A DNA stretch of 64,000 nt from an uncultured Cellvibrionales bacterium (GTDB lineage: Bacteria; Pseudomonadota; Gammaproteobacteria; Pseudomonadales; GM7GCV1): contig CAJXYP010000017.1 in NCBI GenBank assembly GCA_913063225.1, positions 1 to 64,000 on the forward strand. Direction: 5' to 3'. Below the pieces are notes generated by a model that was given only the letters and a program-made list of their open reading frames with translations, did not search any database and was not told the origin of the DNA. Numbering within the stretch: the first letter of the stretch is position 1; the number at the start of each line of letters is the position of its first letter. A program made the position numbers and the translations under genes. Below, piece by piece: positions 1-8,968 of the stretch.

Positions 1-64
1 AGCAGAAGACGGCATACGAGATCTAGTACGGTCTCGTGGGCTCGGAGATGTGTATAAGAGACAG
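1..64. other. Illumina/Nextera P7 adapter (non-genomic)
   Basis: The first 64 bases match the Illumina P7/Nextera read-2 adapter: a P7 flow-cell piece (1-22, two bases short of full length), an 8-base index CTAGTACG (23-30), then the transposon adapter ending in the 19-base mosaic end AGATGTGTATAAGAGACAG (46-64). Genomic sequence begins at 65. Read on the minus strand this adapter gives the known artefact peptide [12 protein letters not shown], which the ORF track fuses to the leuA fragment. Confidence 0.98.
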
Positions 65-484
65 AGAGAACTCAACGTCGTCGCAAAGGCTTCGAGCCAG
101 CTTTACTGAATCTATCGCTCGCTCAAGTACTTTTTCCGGCTCCATTTGAAGCTTGTACTTCATATGAATTGGTGAGGTAGCGATAAAGGTATGAATGCGC
201 CCGGCATTGGCTCCAGCAATAGCTTCGCCCGCTCGATGAATATCTTTCTCTGTCGCCCGCGCTAGGCTGGCGATTCGGCTATCCATAATATTGTCGGCTA
301 CTAACTTGACCCCTTCGAAATCCCCAATGCTTGCAATAGCGAATCCAGCTTCGATTACATCAACCTTCAGCTTCTCCAATACCTTGGCCACACGAAGTTT
401 TTCGTCTTTAGTCATAGATGCGCCCGGACTTTGTTCGCCGTCGCGCAAGGTTGTATCAAATATAATTAATTTTTCTTTGTTCAT
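65..484 (-). CDS. leuA: 2-isopropylmalate synthase, N-terminal fragment
   Basis: This encodes the first 140 residues of 2-isopropylmalate synthase, the first committed enzyme of leucine synthesis, which condenses acetyl-CoA with 2-oxoisovalerate in the cytoplasm. The N-terminal motif [12 protein letters not shown] (about residues 10-21) is the HMGL/DRE-TIM barrel signature, and VIEAGFA follows at about 43. The family is normally about 510 residues, so most of the gene is missing because the contig ends in adapter; the 13-residue tail in the ORF track after DDVEFS is adapter-encoded. The start is the ATG at 484. Upstream lie a leucine-rich leader ORF and a hairpin, so attenuation by leucyl-tRNA supply is likely. 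Homocitrate or citramalate synthase is a less likely alternative given that leader. Confidence 0.9.
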
Positions 485-517
485 TTTCTTATCCAGCCGT
501 TAGCTGCAAATAGTAAC

Positions 518-539
518 GCTCCCAGATCACAAAGGGAGC
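518..539 (-). promoter_or_regulatory. hairpin in the leuA 5' leader (candidate attenuator)
   Basis: GCTCCC at 518-523 and GGGAGC at 534-539 form a 6-bp GC-rich stem with a 10-base loop between the leader peptide stop and the leuA start. A second small hairpin (CTGCC/GGCAG, 575-588) overlaps the leader stop codon. The arrangement fits a leu attenuator. The expected U run is not clean (the transcript reads GUUACUAUUUG after the stem), so the terminator role is inferred. Confidence 0.45.
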
Positions 540-579
540 ACGGAATAGAATATATTTGAATGTATTTTAAGTATCTGCC

Positions 580-663
580 CTAAGGCAGGAGCAGCAAGGC
601 AAGAGCAAATCCGCCGCGAACGGGCGAAATCGTAGATAACTGAATGTTAGTAACAATGCTCAT
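580..663 (-). CDS. leuL: leu operon leader peptide (27 aa)
   Basis: A 27-codon ORF, too short for the ORF track, starts ATG at 663 and stops TAG at 580, about 95 bases before leuA on the same strand. It ends FALALLLLP, with Leu codons CTT, TTG, CTG, CTC and CTG packed just before the stop, and it also has Ile, Val and Thr codons earlier. Known leu leader peptides carry such a leucine run so that ribosome stalling senses charged tRNA-Leu and controls the downstream terminator. No clear Shine-Dalgarno sequence is visible. Position, codon content and the following hairpins together make this a convincing leader, although expression is not shown. Confidence 0.7.
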   Translation of the reverse strand: MSIVTNIQLSTISPVRGGFALALLLLP

Positions 664-741
664 GTATGGAGATTTTACACAGAATGATTCATGTGTCTAG
701 CCACTTAAGACACATCTTTGCAGAGCTCTATCGAATAATAG

Positions 742-1203
742 TTACTTTTTTTCGGTAAAAATCATCACTGTTGATTGCGCATGAGCGTATATCTCTCCCG
801 CATCGTCTATCAAGGCGCCTCGCGTGAAAGCAAGGTTTTTGGTCCGTCGAATTAGGTGTCCTTCGGCCTTTACTGGTTTCCCTAATGGCAGGGGTTTGAT
901 CATCTGAACGTTAAGATCAACGGTTGCACAGGATTGGCCCGCATCCAGAACGGTTTGCACCACTATACCGGTGACCATATCCAGTACCGTAGCGCCATAA
1001 CCACCATGAACGGTGCCTGCGGGGTTTAGATGCTCGGCTGTCGGAGTAGCCTTTAGTCCTAAAAACCCTTCATCGGCTTTGACCGCACGTATACCCATGG
1101 TATCTGCCATGGTCCCCATGGAAATCTGACCATCAATAGTCGCCTGAACAAACTCCAACCCCGAAAGGCTATACCAAAGTTCTTGGATATCGGAATCGGA
1201 CAT
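742..1203 (-). CDS. PaaI-type hotdog thioesterase
   Basis: A 153-residue single hotdog-domain protein of the PaaI/YdiI acyl-CoA thioesterase type, predicted to release CoA from an acyl-CoA in the cytoplasm. The signature TVHGGYGATVLD (about residues 64-75) holds the conserved HGG and a catalytic acidic residue. The length is normal for the family. It is the last gene of the beta-oxidation operon; its ATG overlaps the stop of the enoyl-CoA hydratase gene by one base (TAATG), which implies translational coupling. The substrate cannot be read from sequence; the context suggests recycling CoA from dead-end or slowly oxidised acyl-CoAs. Confidence 0.82.
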   Translation of the reverse strand: MSDSDIQELWYSLSGLEFVQATIDGQISMGTMADTMGIRAVKADEGFLGLKATPTAEHLNPAGTVHGGYGATVLDMVTGIVVQTVLDAGQSCATVDLNVQMIKPLPLGKPVKAEGHLIRRTKNLAFTRGALIDDAGEIYAHAQSTVMIFTEKK

Positions 1204-1952
1204 TAGCGTTTAAAGAATTGACTCAAGGCCTGTTTGGCTTCGTCTGATTGTAATCGCTGAATAAATTCCAAAGCTTCTTCGTCGATACGTTTATGTATTT
1301 CTTCTGCGCTCGGTTGCATTAGCGCTTTCGACGCGGCCAAGGCACCTGCCGGTTTTGCTGCCAGTGCAGATGCATACATTGCTGCGGTTGTATCAAGCTC
1401 GGCTGCAGCACAAACTGAGTTACATAGTCCCATTTGCAAGGCTCTATCACCGGAAATGGGAGCTCCCAACAATAGAATCTCTGCAGCATTGGCCCGACCC
1501 ACTCGTGCGGGCAAAAGTAGACTAGAACCACCCTCGGCGACTAACCCCAAATCAACAAATGGCGTCTGTAATCTGACGTTATCGGCACAAACTACCAAGT
1601 CACAATGCAGTAGCATGGTGAAACCTATGCCTATAGCTGCCCCCTGAACCACAGCAACCAAAGGAAGTTTACAATCGACCAATGCGTGCAATAAAACCAA
1701 GGGAGGGAAGGAGCTAAGGTCTCCGGAAAGCCCTCCGCTCTGCGCTAAAGCCAGAAAATCCATCAGATCATTGCCTGCACAGAAGTTATCACCTTCACCG
1801 CGAATTAGAATGACCCGCAGGGATTCACCTTCTTGCGCAACTTTGATTTGCGTAGCTAGCTCTAGATACATAGCTGCTGTTAATGCATTTTTTTTATCTT
1901 GGCGGTCGATGCTTAGTGTCATCACACCATTTTCAGTACTAGTATTAATCAT
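1203..1952 (-). CDS. enoyl-CoA hydratase/isomerase family protein
   Basis: A 249-residue crotonase-fold protein that would hydrate or isomerise an enoyl-CoA. The oxyanion-hole segments are visible as FCAGNDLMDF and QGAAIGIGFTMLLHCD, and VDLGLVAEGGSS occupies the position of the second catalytic region; the G-E pair of classic hydratases is not cleanly present, so isomerase activity is equally possible. The ORF track starts at a TTG (1964), but the ATG at 1952 overlaps the upstream stop by four bases (ATGA) and is preferred. It lies between the nitronate monooxygenase-like and thioesterase genes and complements the hydratase domain of FadB. Confidence 0.8.
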   Translation of the reverse strand: MINTSTENGVMTLSIDRQDKKNALTAAMYLELATQIKVAQEGESLRVILIRGEGDNFCAGNDLMDFLALAQSGGLSGDLSSFPPLVLLHALVDCKLPLVAVVQGAAIGIGFTMLLHCDLVVCADNVRLQTPFVDLGLVAEGGSSLLLPARVGRANAAEILLLGAPISGDRALQMGLCNSVCAAAELDTTAAMYASALAAKPAGALAASKALMQPSAEEIHKRIDEEALEFIQRLQSDEAKQALSQFFKR

Positions 1953-2914
1953 GTTTTGCACCAATCTGACTGAGCCAGCTGATTTACACTCTGGTTAAAT
2001 TCTGAGCGCATTTCTTGCACTAGATCCGCGGTATCCTGCACATTCTCTATGGCGCCCAACCCTTGACCAGCGCCCCAGATATCTTTCCAGGCTTTACTGC
2101 CACCTGAGAGCTTTTCAAAGTTCATATCTGATTTGTCACCATCCGGAAGGTTCTTAGGATCTAGCCCGGCTCGAACAATGGAAGGTTTAAGATAATTTCC
2201 GTGAATTCCGGTAAAAAGAGAGCTGTACATAATGTCTGAGGCCGCACTGTCTACAAGCATTTGCTTGTAGACCGGATCTGCATTGGCCTCAGTTGTAGCG
2301 ATGAAGCGTGTACCGCTGTAGCCCAAATCGGCACCCATTGCTAAGGCTCCGGCAACAGCCTGCCCTGAGGCAATAGCACCAGACAAAATTATGACTCCGT
2401 CAAACCACTGTCGTACTTCCTGCACCATAGCAAAGGGGCTCATTGGCCCCGCATGTCCACCAGCGCCCGCGGCTACGAGAATCAATCCATCTACGCCCTG
2501 CTCCGCCGCTTTCTTCGCATGGCGGACACTAATTACATCGTGAAATACCAAACCTCCGTATGAATGCACTGCTTGCACGATTTCAGCCGGAGGGCTGAGG
2601 CTGGTTATAACGATAGGGACCTGATGTTTTACACAGAGCCGCACGTCATGTTCTAAACGCGTATTTGAGGGGTGACAAATTTGGTTTACCGCAAAGGGTG
2701 CAACCGGAGTATCTGAAGGGGCCGCTAGTGCCTCTTTGATTTCCACCAGCCAATCATCTAACAAAGCCTCTGGTCTGGCATTCAAAGCCGGGAAAGAACC
2801 GATAATTCCAGCCCGACATTGAGCTATTACTAGAGCTGGATTGGAAACAATAAAAAGGGGCGCGCCTATTAACGGCATGCTCATTTGCTGCGAAAGAGAT
2901 CGCGGTAAACTCAT
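1949..2914 (-). CDS. nitronate monooxygenase family flavoprotein
   Basis: A 321-residue TIM-barrel FMN protein of the nitronate monooxygenase (2-nitropropane dioxygenase) family. The N-terminal MPLIGAPLFIVS, the mid-region VAAGAGGHAG with the usual active-site His, and LGYSGTRFIATTEA near the phosphate-binding loop fit class I members. Enzymes of this family oxidise alkyl nitronates such as propionate-3-nitronate; some relatives act as enoyl reductases. It is co-transcribed with fatty-acid genes, 45 bases after fadB, so a role linked to acyl-CoA metabolism or detoxification is inferred. Start ATG at 2914. The precise substrate is unknown. Confidence 0.82.
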   Translation of the reverse strand: MSLPRSLSQQMSMPLIGAPLFIVSNPALVIAQCRAGIIGSFPALNARPEALLDDWLVEIKEALAAPSDTPVAPFAVNQICHPSNTRLEHDVRLCVKHQVPIVITSLSPPAEIVQAVHSYGGLVFHDVISVRHAKKAAEQGVDGLILVAAGAGGHAGPMSPFAMVQEVRQWFDGVIILSGAIASGQAVAGALAMGADLGYSGTRFIATTEANADPVYKQMLVDSAASDIMYSSLFTGIHGNYLKPSIVRAGLDPKNLPDGDKSDMNFEKLSGGSKAWKDIWGAGQGLGAIENVQDTADLVQEMRSEFNQSVNQLAQSDWCKT

Positions 2915-2959
2915 AACTATTCCTTAGAAATTGCACTAATTCTTAGAGCTGAAGGCCTT

Positions 2960-5005
2960 TCATAGGTGAAGGCTATCCCACCCTGGTTTGGCGGTAAATC
3001 GATCACCCAAACTAGATTCCAGTTCCGCTAATCGGTTGGCACAGACATCTTTAGTTTGGCTTCGCATATATTGTATGGGCCCACCCAAGAAAGGAGGAAA
3101 TCCAGTACCAAATATCATACCCATATCAAGACTGTCTGAATTTGTAACCACATTTTCTGCAAGACACTGAACCGATTCGTTCAACATCATATAAAGCATA
3201 CGATCTGATATTTCTCTAGTGTCATTGGATCCACGGGAAGCTTTTTGTTTGATTGCCTTACCTTTTTTCCAGGTGTAAAAACCTTGGCCAGATTTGCGGC
3301 CCAAATTTCCCTTTTCTATGTGAATTGTGAGCACATCACTGGAGTCCCCACCAAAGGCAGATATCATCTCTTCGGCAACCGCTTGGCAAATATCTAAACC
3401 AACCGTATCTGATAATTCGATAGGACCCATCGGCATTCCAAGCTTAACCGCCAATTCATCAATCAATTCTGGCTGAACGCCTTCTTGATAGAGTTTCATG
3501 GCTTCACCCAAATAAGCCATAAGTACTCGATTCACCAAGAAGCCTGGAGAACTTTTTACTTCTAACGGCAATTTACCAATCCGAGTAACCACACCCAAAG
3601 CCAAATTCACTACTTCATCCGAGGTATTTTGACCCCGCACCACTTCAACAAGCTGCATTAGTGCAACCGGGTTAAAAAAGTGGATGCCCACTAAGCGTTC
3701 TGGCCGGGCCAATCCCTCAGAGAGTTGCTCTAGAGGCAAACTAGATGTGTTGGTCGCAAGTATCGCGCCGGGCTTCATACGCGGCTCTAGATTAGCGTAG
3801 AGTCCTTTTTTAGCATCTAGACGCTCAGTTATAGCCTCGATAATTAAATCTGCCTGAGGCACGCCTAAGGCTTGCGGGTCTGGGATTAACCGGTCCATAG
3901 CCGCATTCACCAGGTGGGTTGCCTTAAGCTTGCGCTTAAAGAGCTTGTGAGCCCGCTTTATCGCCGGTGCAATAAACTCTGGCTTGGAATCCTGAAGTGT
4001 CACTCTAAGACCACTAAGGGCACACCAGGCGGCAATATCGCCACCCATAACCCCCGCGCCTACGACATGCACGTGAGTTCCCTCAAATTTGGCTTTTTTG
4101 CCTTCACTTTTAAGTTTTTTGTCGAGTAGAAAAACCCGGACTAGATTCTCAATAGCGCGTGCTGAGTTCGCACCTGCAAACAGTTTGGCTACGGACTCTG
4201 CTTCTGCCCGATAGGCTGACTCGTGACCGCCTGGATTTTCTTTCCAAAAATCGATTATTCGATAAGGCGCCGGGTAGTGTTCTTTACTGGCTTTTTTGGC
4301 AACTTGTTTTGCTGCCATGGAACCTACTAAGGTTCTCACTGGCGGCAGTGCATAGAGATTTTGCTTGAAATCGCGCTTTTGCTTGCGCTTACCTTTTTTC
4401 AAAAGAGCCGCTCCCGCCTCTTCGAAGTATCTCGAATGAACTGCGATATCCGCCATTCCCAATCGTTTTGCCGCCTTGCCGTCTACCATTCGACCAGCCA
4501 ACATAAGCTGTAATGCCTGACCGGGATCAATCAGTCGCGGTAAACGAATAGCACCGCCATAAGCGGGATGGATGCCAAGTTTTACTTCGGGAAGCCCAAG
4601 TTTGCAGTCTCGAGAAGACTCAGCCACGCGATAGTCGCAAGCCAGTGCAAGCTCCATCCCGCCACCCAAACAATGCCCGTGTATAAGGGCAACGGTCGGA
4701 CACTTGAGGCGTTCCACACGTAAAAATAAGTTCTGTCCGCGCTGAAGCATGACAATAACTTGGTCATGCGTCTTAAGGTCTTGGAACTCGCTAATATCCG
4801 CGCCGGCTAGAAAGCCCGCCGATTTAGCAGAAGCGATCATCAGCGCCTTGGGCGGTTCGTTTTCAAAGTGGTCAACTATTTGCTCAAGCTCGGTAAGTGT
4901 ATTCCTGTCGAGTACATTTACACCGCTATCGGCTTTGTCCAAAATTAGCTTTGTATACTCCTCACCCGGCTGTATGTGCCAATTTTGTAGATTGTCCAAG
5001 CTCAT
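2960..5005 (-). CDS. fadB: multifunctional fatty acid oxidation subunit alpha (enoyl-CoA hydratase/3-hydroxyacyl-CoA dehydrogenase)
   Basis: A 681-residue two-part enzyme that hydrates trans-2-enoyl-CoA and then oxidises the 3-hydroxyacyl-CoA with NAD. The N-terminal crotonase domain shows AGADISEF and HGHCLGGGMELALACD; the dehydrogenase half begins with the NAD loop VVGAGVMGGDIAAWCALSG, followed by HFFNPVALMQLVEVV and SPGFLVNRVL. It resembles FadB/FadJ (usually 700-730). I chose the ATG at 5005 over the TTG at 5047 because GGAG sits 8 bases upstream of it. It forms the complex with the thiolase encoded 87 bases upstream. FadJ-type is an equally possible name. A Fur-box-like sequence lies in the gap before it. 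Confidence 0.88.
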   Translation of the reverse strand: MSLDNLQNWHIQPGEEYTKLILDKADSGVNVLDRNTLTELEQIVDHFENEPPKALMIASAKSAGFLAGADISEFQDLKTHDQVIVMLQRGQNLFLRVERLKCPTVALIHGHCLGGGMELALACDYRVAESSRDCKLGLPEVKLGIHPAYGGAIRLPRLIDPGQALQLMLAGRMVDGKAAKRLGMADIAVHSRYFEEAGAALLKKGKRKQKRDFKQNLYALPPVRTLVGSMAAKQVAKKASKEHYPAPYRIIDFWKENPGGHESAYRAEAESVAKLFAGANSARAIENLVRVFLLDKKLKSEGKKAKFEGTHVHVVGAGVMGGDIAAWCALSGLRVTLQDSKPEFIAPAIKRAHKLFKRKLKATHLVNAAMDRLIPDPQALGVPQADLIIEAITERLDAKKGLYANLEPRMKPGAILATNTSSLPLEQLSEGLARPERLVGIHFFNPVALMQLVEVVRGQNTSDEVVNLALGVVTRIGKLPLEVKSSPGFLVNRVLMAYLGEAMKLYQEGVQPELIDELAVKLGMPMGPIELSDTVGLDICQAVAEEMISAFGGDSSDVLTIHIEKGNLGRKSGQGFYTWKKGKAIKQKASRGSNDTREISDRMLYMMLNESVQCLAENVVTNSDSLDMGMIFGTGFPPFLGGPIQYMRSQTKDVCANRLAELESSLGDRFTAKPGWDSLHL

Positions 5006-5069
5006 TTCTTTTGCTCCGTTCGAATTAGTTTCTAATTCGATATCCAATTTATTATTTAGTTGATTTATT

Positions 5070-5088
5070 AGTAATGATAATCAATGCC
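5070..5088. promoter_or_regulatory. Fur-box-like sequence upstream of fadB
   Basis: The 19 bases starting AGTAATGATAATCA match 14 of 19 positions of the E. coli Fur consensus GATAATGATAATCATTATC, including an 11-base core. The site is in the 87-base gap between the thiolase and fadB genes. A fur gene is present in this window. The gap is AT-rich, so chance similarity is possible. Confidence 0.25.
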
Positions 5089-5092
5089 TGAC

Positions 5093-6376
5093 TTACATTC
5101 GCTCGATAAGCGCTGCACCGCCTTGGCCACCACCAATACAAAGAGAAGCAACTCCGCGCTGCGCGTTTTGCAGATGAAGAGTACGTGCCATATGCAAAAT
5201 AATGCGCGCACCAGACATGCCGACCGGATGACCACAAGCAACTGCTCCACCGTGAATGTTCAGCCGATCAATTGGCAGATTACCTAGCGCAGCATCTACG
5301 CCTATTTGCTTGCGGCAATAATCATCAGATGCCATGGCTTCCACACAAGCCAGTACCTGAGCGGCAAAAGCTTCATTAATTTCCCAGTAGTCAATATCGC
5401 CCATACTTAGATCATTGGCCTTTAGCAGTTTGGCGATAGAATGCGCAGGGCCCAAGCCCATTTCTGCGGGGTCTAGTCCGGCCCACCTGACATCTGTGAT
5501 CTTGGCGATTGGTTTCAAGTTATGCTTTTCAACGGCGCTTTCAGATGCAAGCAATACCCAAGCGGCACCATCGCTGATCTGAGAACTATTCGCTGCAGTA
5601 ACCTTGCCATATGGCTTTTCAAATACTGGTTTCAGCGTTGATAACTTCTCAACATTTGAATCTGATCTAACACCGTCGTCTCGATCATAGAGTTTGCCCG
5701 ACCCGTCAATAACGGGAACGACTTCATCTTCAAATACTCCGGCTTCGAATGCTTCCGCAGCTCGCAAATGACTGCGTACAGCCCATTCATCCATTTGTGA
5801 CCTGGTAATTCCAAATCGCTCAGCAATTTGTTCTGCAGTTTGCCCCATATTGAGACTAACCACCGGGTCCGTCAGACCATGTTCCAATGCAAAAACCGGC
5901 GCAAGCAGAGAGGGCCGGAACGAGCTGATAACTTTTAACTTGGCTACTGGAGTTTTAGCTGCCATTAAGCGACCCAAAAAAACCACATACTTATCTGAAA
6001 ACATTATGGGTGCACGGCTCATAGCCTCAGACCCACCAGCAAGCACAATATCCGAATGGCCTAGTTGGATTCGATTCATCGCGCAATCAACGGCCTGCAT
6101 ACCTGAAGCGCAGTTTCGTTGAACCGTCCAAGCCGGAACCGATTCAGGCACCCCAATGCGCAGACTTGCGATACGCCCAATATTCGCTTCCCGCTCAGAG
6201 GGCATTACGCATCCGAGTATAGTTTCGTCAATATCACTGGTTTGTATATTGGTTTTCATCATCAGATGTCGACCGGCAAGGGTTGCCAGATCTGCCGAGG
6301 CAAAAGGTCCTGCTTTACCGCGGGCCTTCAAAATCGGCGTGCGGGCGCCTTCGATTAAATAGACACTGGAACTCAT
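5093..6376 (-). CDS. fadI: acetyl-CoA C-acyltransferase (thiolase, FadA/FadI type)
   Basis: A 427-residue thiolase that cleaves 3-ketoacyl-CoA with CoA in the last step of beta-oxidation. The nucleophilic Cys is in VQRNCASGMQA (about residue 90), the catalytic His in NIHGGAVACGHPVGMSGAR, and the second Cys in SLCIGGGQGGA near the C-terminus. The length and the C-terminal arrangement are closer to E. coli FadI (436) than FadA (387). Its ATG overlaps the fadE stop by four bases, so it is translationally coupled to fadE. It should form the trifunctional complex with the FadB-like protein encoded next. Confidence 0.87.
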   Translation of the reverse strand: MSSSVYLIEGARTPILKARGKAGPFASADLATLAGRHLMMKTNIQTSDIDETILGCVMPSEREANIGRIASLRIGVPESVPAWTVQRNCASGMQAVDCAMNRIQLGHSDIVLAGGSEAMSRAPIMFSDKYVVFLGRLMAAKTPVAKLKVISSFRPSLLAPVFALEHGLTDPVVSLNMGQTAEQIAERFGITRSQMDEWAVRSHLRAAEAFEAGVFEDEVVPVIDGSGKLYDRDDGVRSDSNVEKLSTLKPVFEKPYGKVTAANSSQISDGAAWVLLASESAVEKHNLKPIAKITDVRWAGLDPAEMGLGPAHSIAKLLKANDLSMGDIDYWEINEAFAAQVLACVEAMASDDYCRKQIGVDAALGNLPIDRLNIHGGAVACGHPVGMSGARIILHMARTLHLQNAQRGVASLCIGGGQGGAALIERM

Positions 6377-8853
6377 GCGGCCTCTCCCTTAGATACCGAG
6401 TCCTTAACCCAATGATCGTGTTCAAATTCATCTACCTGAATAGCTTCATAGCGCGCGGCCTGAACTTCTTTAAGGGTTTTGGCTTCGATATCCGTAATTA
6501 GTCCCTTGGCAATAGCTTCTTGCAGAGCTCCGGGGTAATCGACATCCCAGGCATCTAGACCTTTGCGGGCTTTACGGAACTTACGTTCAATATCTGCGGC
6601 GCCCAAAACCATTTGAAATGTTCTTTCCATATGGGCGACATGGTCACCTTCAGCGGTCGGCTTAAATATTCCACTTATAAGATCATCTCGGGTATCAGAC
6701 TGGTGGGTAATAAGGTCTGCTAAGCGTCCTTCGAGTTTTCGGTTACGTGCAATGGTTGGAATACCTAAAGGATAGAGGGTAACTTTTAGTGCTGTGGTCG
6801 CGCTGCCCAAAGGTTTGTTGCCAAGTATAGTGCGCATGGCATCGTGGAACATGCGGTAGCAGTCTTCCATCGCCCAGTTCAAAAGATCTAAATCATCAAC
6901 CGGCTCGCCTCGGCTTTGATAGTGCTTCAATACGGCTGAGGCCATATAGAGAGAACTAAGCAAGTCACCTAGAAGGCAGGAGTAAAACTCCAGTCGTTTC
7001 AGATCTCCGCCAAATCGCAACATCATTAGATCTGCCATCAGTCCAAAGCGTGCACTTAGTAAAGATAGTGTTTGATAGTGTTGTTCTGCAGGTGAAGCCA
7101 CCTTAGTTCGTACAAATAACCGCTTGCTAAAACTTCCCAAAAATGAATTTGATACGTTGGTAACAAACATCAGGGCATGATTACTGATCGCCTGATCAAA
7201 AATCGCCAATGACTCAGGACTATCTGACATTTTCGCCGCTTCCATTTCCTTCAGAATCCAAGGATGTGAGCGCACGGAACCCTGACCGAAGATGATAAGG
7301 CTGCGGGTTAGAATATTCGCACCCTCAACGGTAATGCTTATGGGTACCGCCTGATAGCTGCGTCCCATGGGGTTTCTTGGGCCCATGCAAATGGCCGAAC
7401 CACCGTGCACATCAACCGCAGCATTAATAGTTTTACGCATACGTTCTGTTAGGTGATATTTGGCAATTGCGGAAGCCACACTGGGTTTTTCCCCCGCATC
7501 AATACTGGTCGCTGTCATGGTGCGTACGGCATCCATTAAATACGTATTGCCGGCAATTAGACTAAGAGCCTCCTGAACGCCTTCAAACTCGCCAATGGAT
7601 ACACCGAATTGGCTGCGAACTCGCGAATAGGCGCCGGTATGCATGCAACAGAACTTGCCTGCTGCACTGGATAGTGAGGGCAATGAAATACCTCGACCAT
7701 CAGAAAGGCTTTCCATCAGCATGCGCCATCCGTTACCCAACTGAGCTTGACCACCGATAATATCATCCATGGTAATAAAGACGTCTTTGCCTCTAATAGG
7801 ACCATTCATAAATGGCACATTGAGGGGCATATGCCGTTCACCAATCTGCACGCCTTCGGTATCCGAAGGTATCAGGGCAACGGTAAATCCAATGTCTTCC
7901 TTATCACCTAAAATTTGCTCGGGGTCGTAAAGCTTGAACGCTAGTCCCAGAACCGTGGCCACAGGAGCAAGAGTTATATATCTCTTGTTCCAGTTTAAAA
8001 CAATGCCGACCTGCTCTACTCCATCGATTACACGTTTGGTAACAATACCGTGACTTGTCATGCCAGCGGCATCAGAACCGGCCTCAGGCTCGGTTAAGGC
8101 AAAACATGGGATTTCCTGGCCCGTTGCCAAACGTCTTAGATATCGGTTTTTTTGCTCTTGGGTTCCGTATTCATGCAACAACATGCCTGGGCCCAATGAG
8201 TTAGGAACCATAGTGGTCACACCGAGAGCACCAGAACGGCTGGCAACTTTCTGAACTACACAGGAGTGGGCATAGGCCGAAAACTCTAAGCCCCCATATT
8301 CTTTAGGGAGCACCATTCCGAAAAAACCATTTTCACGAAGGAATTGCCACGCTTTAGGCGGTAAATCATGCAACTCGCTTACCACTTCCCAGTCATCAAT
8401 CATGGCGCAGAGCTCTTCAACAGGGCCATCTATAAATGCGCGCTCTTCATCGCTTAGCTTGGCACCCTCTGCATCCCTAAGCTCATTCCAATTCGGACGT
8501 CCTGAAAATAATTCGCGTTCCCACCAGACCGTGCCAGCTTCTAGAGCCGCGGCTTCGGTTTCCGACATAGGAGGTAATACTTTTCGGTAGTAAGCAAGCA
8601 TTGGCTTCATGAAAACCGTTTTGCGCACCGGGGGTATCAGGGCAACAACCAATTTAATAGCAAGAATTGTCCAGAAAATATTGTGGAACCATTCAGGCAA
8701 AGCTGACTGGGCGTCATACACAGATAGCACCACAAATACTGCGCCAACGGCACCAATAAACTGAGTTTTAACTTGACTAAAAATATTAAAAGCCAACAAC
8801 ACTGCAGCTATTGTCACTAACAAATAGACTGCGAGTAAAAGAAGTTCGAACAC
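6373..8853 (-). CDS. fadE: acyl-CoA dehydrogenase FadE
   Basis: An 826-residue membrane-anchored acyl-CoA dehydrogenase that makes the first double bond in beta-oxidation using FAD. Two to three hydrophobic segments fill residues 1-75, then the acyl-CoA dehydrogenase core follows: CFALTEPEAGSDAAG (about 250-265), GGSAICMGPRNPMGR and the long C-terminal DUF1974 region typical of FadE (E. coli 814). It is the first gene of the operon fadE-thiolase-fadB-NMO-hydratase-thioesterase. The divergent AraC regulator upstream is a plausible controller; there are 115 bases between the two starts. Confidence 0.9.
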   Translation of the reverse strand: MFELLLLAVYLLVTIAAVLLAFNIFSQVKTQFIGAVGAVFVVLSVYDAQSALPEWFHNIFWTILAIKLVVALIPPVRKTVFMKPMLAYYRKVLPPMSETEAAALEAGTVWWERELFSGRPNWNELRDAEGAKLSDEERAFIDGPVEELCAMIDDWEVVSELHDLPPKAWQFLRENGFFGMVLPKEYGGLEFSAYAHSCVVQKVASRSGALGVTTMVPNSLGPGMLLHEYGTQEQKNRYLRRLATGQEIPCFALTEPEAGSDAAGMTSHGIVTKRVIDGVEQVGIVLNWNKRYITLAPVATVLGLAFKLYDPEQILGDKEDIGFTVALIPSDTEGVQIGERHMPLNVPFMNGPIRGKDVFITMDDIIGGQAQLGNGWRMLMESLSDGRGISLPSLSSAAGKFCCMHTGAYSRVRSQFGVSIGEFEGVQEALSLIAGNTYLMDAVRTMTATSIDAGEKPSVASAIAKYHLTERMRKTINAAVDVHGGSAICMGPRNPMGRSYQAVPISITVEGANILTRSLIIFGQGSVRSHPWILKEMEAAKMSDSPESLAIFDQAISNHALMFVTNVSNSFLGSFSKRLFVRTKVASPAEQHYQTLSLLSARFGLMADLMMLRFGGDLKRLEFYSCLLGDLLSSLYMASAVLKHYQSRGEPVDDLDLLNWAMEDCYRMFHDAMRTILGNKPLGSATTALKVTLYPLGIPTIARNRKLEGRLADLITHQSDTRDDLISGIFKPTAEGDHVAHMERTFQMVLGAADIERKFRKARKGLDAWDVDYPGALQEAIAKGLITDIEAKTLKEVQAARYEAIQVDEFEHDHWVKDSVSKGEAA

Positions 8854-8968
8854 GATTTATCTCCTGAATAGATATCAAATATTTTATAGGCCCTAACTCT
8901 AAAAAATAATTAAGTAGGGCGGAAGGCACAAAAGTACTAAAGTCTTGCACAAATAGAAAGAGAGGCCT

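Noticed and set aside
23-64. C-terminal end of the leuA ORF ([13 protein letters not shown])
   Set aside because: Adapter-encoded, not biological.
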